NCBI GenBank assembly: GCA_003118195.1
Contig: BEXV01003242.1
Location: 33,858 to 45,479 of the forward strand
Length of the DNA: 11,622 bases
Source: Hemicentrotus pulcherrimus
Lineage: Eukaryota > Echinodermata > Echinoidea > Camarodonta > Strongylocentrotidae
Direction of reading: 5' to 3'
Part shown: positions 7,501 to 11,622 of the stretch, in pieces
Layout of the letters: the number at the start of each line of letters is the position of its first letter
How positions within the stretch are numbered: the stretch's first letter is position 1
Translations under genes and position numbers: made by a program
The notes under the pieces: generated by a model
The model's database searches: none
What the model was told of the DNA's origin: nothing
The model's input: the letters and a program-made list of their open reading frames with translations, nothing else

Positions 7501-9216
7501 TTAAATTAAGCTTCCATTTAATCCGTGTTTCAAAATTATGAAGAAATCGCAAACATGGCGGTTTATGGAAACTTATGTCACTGGAATTTGTAAAAAGACT
7601 TTTAACAAATTTGAATACGTTTAATGGATTTTGTACAAAATTGAAAATATTAAGCCCCTTTTAATTCATTATTTGTAATATATGTTATCTCTATCTTTAT
7701 TAATTTTCATGAATATTTATCGGTAGAAAAATCGAAGTTAATGTTTCGAAATATCTTTCTAGGTTTGACAACTTACTCGGACTTGATCACCTCTGATGAA
7801 ATACCGTCAACGTACACAGCTAGGCCTTTCCCCAACGGACACGAAACCACGATATCTCCACCTCCGCTTTTCCGAATGAAAATTCTGATTGGACTGTGTA
7901 TTCTATTATTTAGCATGATTCTGCTCGCATCATTCGGGTACTGTATTTACAGGTTTAAAAAGAGAATGGATGCTTGGGATTTAGACACTGCAACATATAT
8001 GGACGTGGCGACTATGTCCTCAATGCATGCTCGGTCACCTGGTTCTGCCTACCAAGCCTTGAACGCACCTCCTAAATTGCCTGAAAGACGGAAAAGTGAT
8101 GTTTTAAGTCACCATTATGAATCAAATATAAAAGATATAAAAGATAATGATGACGACTCAGAAGAGGTCCATGATTATGCGGATATGAAAACTGTTTACA
8201 AAACACCTCAAACTGATGAGGACTCGGACATAGACGGTTATCTCCTTCCGAACACAGAAATACCTTTAAACGAATCCGTATTAGTTAAGAGAAACTTTGG
8301 TTGCAAAATGGACACACCAAAACCTTCTAATAAAAAAGCAGGAACGGGGACTTTATTTCAAGACATAAAGGAAAATATGAAAAACGATTATATGGAAATG
8401 AAAACGGTCTACCAAAAGCCTAAAACGGGAACAGACATAGATCTTGATGGATACATCCTTCCAAACGTAAGGCCTTTTTTAAATGATGGTGATACAGGAA
8501 TATATAAACTAACTCGTGAAAATAACGACGAGGAATCGAACATGGAAATCGCCTGTACCGAAGGTGAAGGGCATGTCTCCTTACCACAAGACACGTCGGA
8601 AAAAGAGATGAACGAGTATACGGATATGAAAACCAATTACCAAACACTTAAAACTGATAAGGACTTGGACATAGACGGGTATCTCCTTCCGAACACAGAA
8701 ATACCTTTAAACGATGAAAAGTCGGTATCAGATAAGATAAACTGTGGCTGCAAAATGGACATGTCAAAACCTTCTAATGAAGAAGCAGAAACGAGGTCTT
8801 TATCTCAAGGCATAAAGGCAAATATGAACGATTATATGGAAATGAAAACGGTTTACCAAAAGCCCAAAACGGGGAAGGAAATGAATCTTGATGGATATAT
8901 CCTTCCAAACGCAAGACCTTCGTCGAATGATGGTGATACAGGAAAATATGAACTAACGCGTGAAAATAACGACAAGGAATCGAACATGGAAATCGACTGT
9001 TCCTTAGGTGAAGGGAATGTCCCCTTACCGCAAGACACGTCACAGAAAGAGATACACACGTGCATGGATATGAAAACTGTTTGCCAAAGTCTTGCAGCAG
9101 GAACCGACACGGATCACAATGGGTATCTTCTAAGTGCTATGGTAGAGACTGAATATATCCGAAACAATGTGAGAGCAGAATCAGATGGACAATCTGATGA
9201 AAATACGGACACTTAA
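1458..9216 (+). CDS. Five-SRCR-domain type I membrane receptor with tyrosine-repeat tail (7 coding exons)
   Basis: Proposed join: 1458-1548, 1780-2085, 2866-3195, 4007-4327, 5212-5538, 6762-7091, 7763-9216. It gives 3159 nt and 1052 residues ending at TAA 9214-9216. All six introns start with GT, end with AG and are phase 1, and the frame stays open across all joins. Layout: signal peptide (residues 1 to about 25), SRCR domains at about 31-132, 133-242, 243-349, 350-458 and 459-568, stalk about 569-606, transmembrane helix about 607-631, cytoplasmic tail 632-1052. Known of the family: SRCR domains bind ligands such as microbial surfaces or host proteins (MARCO, CD5/CD6, DMBT1), and echinoderms carry very large SRCR families. 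Inferred: a cell-surface recognition receptor that signals through tyrosine phosphorylation of its tail. The architecture resembles CD5/CD6 in outline, but I recognise no direct orthologue, so no symbol is given. Exon structure is predicted from sequence only. Confidence 0.85.
1780..2085 (+). CDS. Exon 2: SRCR domain 1 (most divergent copy)
   Basis: The acceptor is ccatag (AG 1778-1779) and the donor GGAG|GTACGA (GT 2086-2087), phase 1 at both ends, 306 nt. The product starts [13 protein letters not shown] and carries the six SRCR cysteines: TVCGD, VICRML, VNCQGTE, LQDCFDV, FYCENH and SAVCYS. It lacks the HPxPF linker that begins domains 2, 4 and 5. It also departs from the array consensus at WMTVCGD (usually WGTICDD) and at IGVNCQG (usually LDDVGCEG), which would weaken or abolish the usual acidic cation-binding cluster. 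One N-glycosylation sequon (NGS) is present. Its membrane-distal position and divergence suggest a separate ligand-binding or capping role; that is inference. Confidence 0.85.
2386..2427 (+). pseudogene. SRCR exon relic 1 (5' fragment only)
   Basis: After an AG at 2384-2385 the text reads as [13 protein letters not shown] in phase 1, which is the linker and first beta-strand of an SRCR exon (compare [13 protein letters not shown] at 2866). Homology stops near 2427. No cysteines, core or donor follow. The preceding pyrimidine tract is weak. I call it a degraded, truncated exon of the array. Confidence 0.6.
2606..2736 (+). pseudogene. SRCR exon relic 2 (truncated, acceptor retained)
   Basis: A long pyrimidine tract (poly-T from about 2583) and cttag lead into a clear SRCR start: linker [12 protein letters not shown], then [20 protein letters not shown]. 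Homology to the intact exons breaks off at about 2709, in the middle of the domain, just after the first cysteine. The frame then reads eight unrelated codons to TAG at 2734-2736. No donor follows in place. It is best read as an exon cut by a deletion. Because the acceptor and phase are intact, inclusion would give a short secreted product (signal peptide, SRCR1, half an SRCR), but no AATAAA is seen nearby to end such a transcript. Confidence 0.8.
2866..3195 (+). CDS. Exon 3: SRCR domain 2
   Basis: The acceptor is tttcttgtag and the donor GGAG|GTACGT, 330 nt, phase 1-1. It reads [19 protein letters not shown], then the core with cysteines at TICDP, VVCRML, VGCEGTE, LADCAH, HNCGHG and AVCYS: the full six-cysteine set. 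Two adjacent N-glycosylation sequons (NGS, NGT) lie near the start. CDPWWNL replaces the common CDDxWDL, so one acid of the cation site is missing, while the ILLDDVGC loop is intact. At DNA level it is very close to exons 4 and 5 over the second half, pointing to recent duplication or conversion. Confidence 0.93.
3196..4006 (+). other. Intron 3
   Basis: An 811-bp phase 1 intron (donor GTACGT, acceptor ccctacag). Its first roughly 440 bp resemble the start of intron 6. It contains a perfect CRE palindrome TGACGTCA at 3388-3395 and a (TC)n tract at 3612-3628. The open frame at 3854-4060 straddles the acceptor in the wrong frame and is not coding. Confidence 0.7.
3612..3628 (+). repeat. (TC)n microsatellite
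   Basis: A short pure TC dinucleotide run of about eight units inside intron 3, at the position aligned with the poly-C run of intron 6. Confidence 0.9.
4007..4327 (+). CDS. Exon 4: SRCR domain 3
   Basis: The acceptor is ttccctacag and the donor GGTA|GTAAGT, 321 nt, phase 1-1. A second donor three bases earlier (TTAG|GTAGTA) would also keep phase, removing one residue. The product starts [16 protein letters not shown] without the HP of neighbouring linkers. Cysteines: [47 protein letters not shown] and HLEDAG keep all the acidic positions that bind calcium in other SRCR domains, making this the best-preserved cation site in the array. [10 protein letters not shown] is an unusual variant of [10 protein letters not shown]. 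One NGS sequon is present. Confidence 0.92.
4328..5211 (+). other. Intron 4
   Basis: An 884-bp phase 1 intron with strong donor GTAAGT and acceptor ttttccctcag. It has T-rich runs near 4375-4388 and 5006-5015. The last 100 or so bases before exon 5 resemble those before relic 2. I find no gene; the minus-strand open frame at 4733-4948 has no recognisable domain. Confidence 0.7.
5212..5538 (+). CDS. Exon 5: SRCR domain 4
   Basis: The acceptor is ttttccctcag and the donor GGGG|GTATGT, 327 nt, phase 1-1. It reads (A/T)[18 protein letters not shown], then six cysteines: TICDV, VVCRML, VGCEGTE, LADCAH, DYCDH and AICYS. It lacks sequons (ASGSN in place of VNGSN). CDVGWD and ILLANVGC replace CDDxWD and ILLDDVGC, so the acidic cluster is reduced, and [15 protein letters not shown] adds basic residues. 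The surface charge is therefore quite different from domain 3 although the scaffold is nearly the same. Spliced to the exon 4 donor at 4327, the junction codon is ACC (Thr). Confidence 0.93.
5539..6761 (+). other. Intron 5 (longest intron)
   Basis: A 1223-bp phase 1 intron with donor GTATGT and acceptor ttttcttaatag. It contains a hairpin-forming inverted repeat at 5838-5866 and a 63-nt exon-like segment at 5629-5691 bounded by AG and GT that has a stop in phase 1. No SRCR relic is seen. The open frame at 6082-6264 shows no domain and is probably chance. Confidence 0.65.
5838..5866. repeat. Short perfect inverted repeat
   Basis: The arms AAAATTTACC (5838-5847) and GGTAAATTTT (5857-5866) are exact reverse complements with a 9-base loop inside intron 5. 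There is no evidence of function; it may be a remnant of a foldback repeat. Confidence 0.6.
6762..7091 (+). CDS. Exon 6: SRCR domain 5 (membrane-proximal)
   Basis: The acceptor is tttcttaatag and the donor GGAG|GTATGT, 330 nt, phase 1-1. It reads [19 protein letters not shown], then six cysteines: TICDD, VVCIML, VSCDGTE, LADCAH, YPCSH and AVCYL. CDDSWDL keeps both acids of the first cation site, but VLLTYVSC replaces ILLDDVGC, and VVCIML replaces the nearly invariant VVCRML of the other domains. No sequon is present. It is joined directly to the stalk in exon 7 through a G|GT glycine codon. Confidence 0.92.
7092..7762 (+). other. Intron 6
   Basis: A 671-bp phase 1 intron, donor GTATGT and acceptor atatctttctag. 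About the first 400 bp are a diverged copy of the start of intron 3. It contains a poly-C run with an unresolved base at 7474-7495. The open frame that enters exon 7 from an ATG at 7741 begins inside this intron, so that ATG is not the gene start. Confidence 0.72.
7474..7495 (+). repeat. Poly-C run with an ambiguous base
   Basis: A run of about 22 C with N at 7488. Homopolymers of this length are hard to sequence, so the true length is uncertain. It lies in the intron and does not affect the reading frame. Confidence 0.95.
7763..9216 (+). CDS. Exon 7: stalk, transmembrane helix and tyrosine-repeat cytoplasmic tail
   Basis: The acceptor is tttctag (AG 7761-7762), phase 1, stop TAA at 9214-9216. 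It first encodes a stalk of about 38 residues rich in Ser, Thr and Pro ([20 protein letters not shown]), suited to O-glycosylation. A helix follows at about 7879-7950 ([19 protein letters not shown]), then the basic stop-transfer RFKKR, giving type I orientation. The 421-residue tail has 19 tyrosines. Near the membrane are YMDV (7996), YQAL (8050) and a class II SH3 ligand PKLPER (8071-8088). Five repeated modules follow: YADM/YKTP/YLLP, YMEM/YQKP/YILP, YTDM/YQTL/YLLP, YMEM/YQKP/YILP and a decayed CMDM/CQSL/YLLS. YxxM is the PI3K p85 SH2 consensus and YxxP the Crk/CrkL one. No kinase, TIR or other enzymatic domain is visible, so the tail is probably an adaptor-docking scaffold. Four open frames on the minus strand here are shadows of the repeats. 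Confidence 0.93.
8176..8616 (+). repeat. Tail super-repeat unit 1 (modules A and B)
   Basis: A 441-bp coding unit: module A 8176-8388 (YADM, YKTP, YLLP) and module B 8389-8616 (YMEM, YQKP, YILP, plus YKLT). It recurs as 8617-9060. For example gacggttatctccttccgaa near 8233 is repeated near 8674 with one change. Confidence 0.92.
8617..9060 (+). repeat. Tail super-repeat unit 2 (modules A' and B')
   Basis: A 444-bp coding unit: A' 8617-8832 (YTDM, YQTL, YLLP) and B' 8833-9060 (YMEM, YQKP, YILP, plus YELT). A' matches A and B' matches B better than A matches B, so the A-B pair was duplicated as a block. Confidence 0.92.
9061..9213 (+). repeat. Tail super-repeat unit 3 (partial module A'', tyrosines lost)
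   Basis: It starts exactly 444 bp after unit 2 and keeps MDMKTV and GYLL, but the first two motif tyrosines are Cys codons (TGC at 9061 and 9082). The copy ends within module A, and YIRN at 9154 is the last tyrosine before the stop. Confidence 0.85.
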
Positions 9217-9964
9217 TTGTGGGTATGTATTTCAACTGTACCATATAAGGACTGAATGGCGGCAAGTCAGGAAAAGGAAGATCACAAAGTATGAGCACTA
9301 GAAAAGAAAGGTATTGTACTAGCAAGTATCGGAAGCGAAGTTGAAAGGAAGTGTCGAGGTGGTATGTGCCATGCAGGATGGAAAGACAATATCAAGAATT
9401 AGGAAGGTGGAATGAGAGTAGGAAGATCGAATGCGCGCGAGAGAAGCCGTCGTCCCATAGGGGCTGTGGCATAACATAGTACATGTAGTAATATGCATTT
9501 TAAAGAACGTGATGAAAAATGGGGGATTCCAGTAAACTTGCTTATAAAACAAGGTGGCATCTGAGATTAATGTACATAAGCCATGTTGACTAAAAGACAC
9601 ACTTTGAAGGAGATAAATATTGATTAGTATGTTATGTATCAACCATTTATTCCTAATTTAGAACAGGATAATTTGTCGTGCACCAAACTAGAAATATACC
9701 AGAACCTGTTCCGTTTAACACTGTGTTATTAATGGTGGTCTTCCCCGTCTTTCGACACAAATATACTCTTACATTTAAACTTAAATGGGTTGTTTGTAAA
9801 TTACTAGCAGAACCAATTTGTATATAACGATCATCAAATGAGGCAATTTTCAACTGAACTAGACCGAGTTCAGAATCTCCAAATCCGAATTATCCAACAA
9901 AGAAATAGCCAAGTATTTTTTTTATTGGTTCCAGGAGTCATTCTGCAAAAATCGACACTTATTA

Positions 9965-9995
9965 GGTTGCTCATTGTTGCTTATTGTTGCTCATG
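9965..9995 (+). repeat. 10-bp tandem repeat, about three copies
   Basis: Units close to TTGCTCATTG are repeated in the order ttgctcattg, ttgcttattg, ttgctcatg within the presumed 3' UTR. No function is evident. Confidence 0.7.
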
Positions 9996-10163
9996 TCCCT
10001 AAAACATCATTACTGAAGCCCACAAAGTATCAAATTGGTGCCTCATTTACTCTCAAGGTATCCTTATTTTTTTTTGTAATGAAAGAAAATGTCTGCAAAA
10101 AAAAATAAGCGAATGAAATGACAAAGAAACTGTTGAAGATTCTCATTTATCGTAAAAGTGCTG

Positions 10164-10169
10164 ATTAAA
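10164..10169 (+). terminator. Candidate poly(A) signal ATTAAA
   Basis: This is the commonest variant of the poly(A) hexamer. It sits about 950 bp after the stop codon and is followed within 50 bases by T-rich text (ttttatatttttattg). It is a weak call because the hexamer is frequent in AT-rich DNA. Confidence 0.25.
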
Positions 10170-11060
10170 TTCGTTTCAGGTTTTTAAAGGAAGTCTAAAC
10201 CAGAGTATTTTATATTTTTATTGTCACCTAATTTGCATGAAATGATCTGATTGTAATTATGCTATCTTGGTACAAACATTTAATGTTTGTTTGATTTGTA
10301 TGCGCCCATAAACATGGGATCGAGCGCTTTATGAATTGTACATGTATATATTATTAGTAGTAGTAGTACATGTATTGTCAAAACAGGCAGAAAATGGAAA
10401 ATAACATGTAATTATTCAGTGGTGATTGTGCTGTAAATTGGTCTGCTTTGTATATATATGCTTTTATTTGAAATCAATGAAGTTGAACTTGAAAATGATC
10501 AAATGCATTGTAAATAAGTATTTCTACAAAAAGAGAAGGAATTTCAAATTGCTTATTTTCAACGGGAAATTCCTCCTTTGTTTAAGAAACGTCAACATTT
10601 GTCAAAATATGTTAAATAATCATCGCTTTGAAGATAACTTTTTCACCAAGGGTAGTAAGTCCACCATATAAGCTTCGTTAAATAGTGTATCAACATATTA
10701 AAAAAGAAAATAAGAAAATGGGTTGGTGAGAACTAACTTAAACATCGTACATCTTAAATGAGTAGAAATGTTAGAAAATTAAGATTATTGGAATTGCATA
10801 ATTGTTGGCGAAAAAGCAAATAGACTGTGGTGTAATAGGAACTCCCAATATCTTTGTAGGCCTACTCTGAAGAAAAAACCTCAAATAGTTTAAATTTGTC
10901 CTACACTAAATGAAGGCGAATTAATTATAAATTGTCTGCAAAGTTTGAAAAGATTACACGTTTAAAAGGTTAGGACTTCGTACATTCTTAATTTAATTGG
11001 TTCAAAATTAAATCATGTTTCTTTTAAGTTTCTGCTTTCTTTCATAACAACCCTTGCCGG

Positions 11061-11068
11061 TATAAAAG
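11061..11068 (+). promoter_or_regulatory. TATA-box-like TATAAAAG
   Basis: It is a perfect match to the TATA consensus on the plus strand about 560 bp before the window ends. It might belong to a gene starting beyond the window, but no downstream reading frame supports this here. Confidence 0.15.
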
Positions 11069-11348
11069 GTTGAATTACCCTCTAAGAAAAAAAAACGATT
11101 CGAAACTGGGCCTATCTCGTGATTCACTTCAAAAATTGAATCAAGCGGAGCATAATACTACAAATGATTTAAAACAATTCAACTTACTACTTTTCTGTCA
11201 TGTGTGACTGCTAGGGGCTAAAGCGACTTTACTGTAAAGGCTTTTCAATGTTAATTCCCAGTGTAATGACACTCGCGAAATCGCCGGTATCGACTCGTTT
11301 TTATTCCCAGTAATATTGAATTGTACTGTATCATGTTTACAGTCCATA

Positions 11349-11354
11349 AATAAA
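11349..11354 (+). terminator. AATAAA hexamer
   Basis: The only canonical poly(A) hexamer on the plus strand downstream of the stop codon. At more than 2.1 kb from the stop it would imply a very long 3' UTR, so it is only a fallback candidate. Confidence 0.15.
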
Positions 11355-11622
11355 GCGTAACATAAATTGGAACACCAGTGTGTAGAACACCAACAAAGGG
11401 CCATCCGTTCATCTATATTAGTAATAGTATATGCATCAATACCTACGATGTGAATAGATAGTAGACCCATGCCTACGCTCTTGCCTGGCAGACTTGTTGA
11501 GTGCGAAAAATTAAAGCCTGAAAACATATAAAATTGTGAAATAAGGGCTGTGTGGTTCCACGTTTTTCATAAAGTATTATACTCTCAAATACGCCATGTC
11601 ATATGCAGTGTACAGTGTCAGT

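Larger units (their letters stand above)
9217..11622 (+). other. 3' UTR and downstream intergenic DNA; no second gene supported
   Basis: A 2.4-kb AT-rich stretch. No AATAAA occurs in the first 2 kb after the stop. An ATTAAA variant at 10164-10169 followed by T-rich text is a candidate 3' end, which would make a UTR of roughly 1 kb. Short repeats include 9965-9995 and a TAG/AGT run near 10351-10366. Open frames on either strand, the longest being 109 codons on the minus strand at 11198-11527, show no recognisable domain. Confidence 0.6.

Noticed and set aside
7741..7762. ATG at 7741 as an independent start for a 491-residue protein.
   Set aside because: The bases before 7763 end in a good splice acceptor, and the phase joins exactly to the SRCR exons. 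The first seven codons are intronic, and there is no signal peptide at that start.
8050..8700. Classical ITAM (YxxL/I, 6-12 residues, YxxL/I) in the tail.
   Set aside because: YQAL at 8050 has no partner at the required spacing, and the repeated motifs are YxxM and YxxP with 7/14 spacing. The tail does not form a standard ITAM.
8409..9110. Four minus-strand open frames opposite the receptor tail.
   Set aside because: They recur with the 444-bp period of the plus-strand repeat and encode no recognisable domain. They are antisense shadows of exon 7.
9521..9530. GGGGGATTCC, a match to the NF-kappaB consensus GGGRNNYYCC.
   Set aside because: It lies about 300 bp after the stop codon in the presumed 3' UTR, where such a short degenerate match is readily explained by chance.
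9319..9853. Minus-strand open frames at 9319-9642 and 9653-9853.
   Set aside because: No domain, and they sit directly behind the receptor stop in the presumed 3' UTR.
11198..11527. 109-codon minus-strand open frame.
   Set aside because: Starts with a Met but shows no signal, domain or repeat I recognise, and no splice or promoter context. Its length is possible by chance in 11.6 kb; a homology search finding conserved protein matches would reverse this.

Overview
This is eukaryotic genomic DNA: AT-rich, with spliced exons separated by introns that carry GT/AG borders, simple repeats and a non-autonomous transposon. An echinoderm, most likely a sea urchin, is the best guess. The reasons are a tandem array of one-exon SRCR (scavenger receptor cysteine-rich) domains with the ...[36 protein letters not shown]... 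signature, which is hugely expanded in sea urchins, and a dispersed-repeat-like left edge. Species is not determinable from the window alone; another marine deuterostome is possible.

The window holds one reconstructable plus-strand gene, 1458 to 9216, in seven coding exons. Exon 1 (1458-1548) encodes a signal peptide. Exons 2-6 (1780-2085, 2866-3195, 4007-4327, 5212-5538, 6762-7091) each encode one complete SRCR domain with six cysteines. Exon 7 (7763-9216) encodes a Ser/Thr/Pro-containing stalk, one transmembrane helix and a 421-residue cytoplasmic tail. Every intron is phase 1. The spliced frame is open throughout and gives a predicted type I membrane protein of 1052 residues: signal peptide, 5 x SRCR, stalk, TM, tyrosine-rich tail.

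The most striking part is the tail. It contains five copies of a module with three positions at invariant spacing: YxxM, then 7 residues on YxxP (or YxxL), then 14 residues on Y[LI]LP. Copies alternate between two types (A-B-A'-B'-A'') and form a higher-order repeat of about 444 bp. YxxM is the classical PI3-kinase p85 SH2 motif and YxxP the classical Crk/CrkL SH2 motif, so the receptor looks like a multivalent PI3K/Crk docking platform behind a scavenger-type ectodomain. A phagocytic or immune-cell role is an inference. In the last copy the first two tyrosines are both cysteine.

Other content by region: 1-301 is a dispersed-repeat-like left edge with a perfect 12-bp-arm palindrome and an AT microsatellite; 302-523 has an RFX X-box-like site; 524-1189 is a 662-bp foldback/MITE-like element with 83-bp terminal inverted repeats and TA target duplications; 1190-1457 is the presumed promoter/5' UTR; intron 2 holds two broken SRCR exon fragments (2386 and 2606), so the array was once longer; introns 3 and 6 share diverged homology in the flank of their upstream exon, as do the regions before relic 2 and exon 5, showing that exon plus flanking intron was the unit of duplication. 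From 9217 to 11622 (3' UTR and intergenic) no second gene can be supported.
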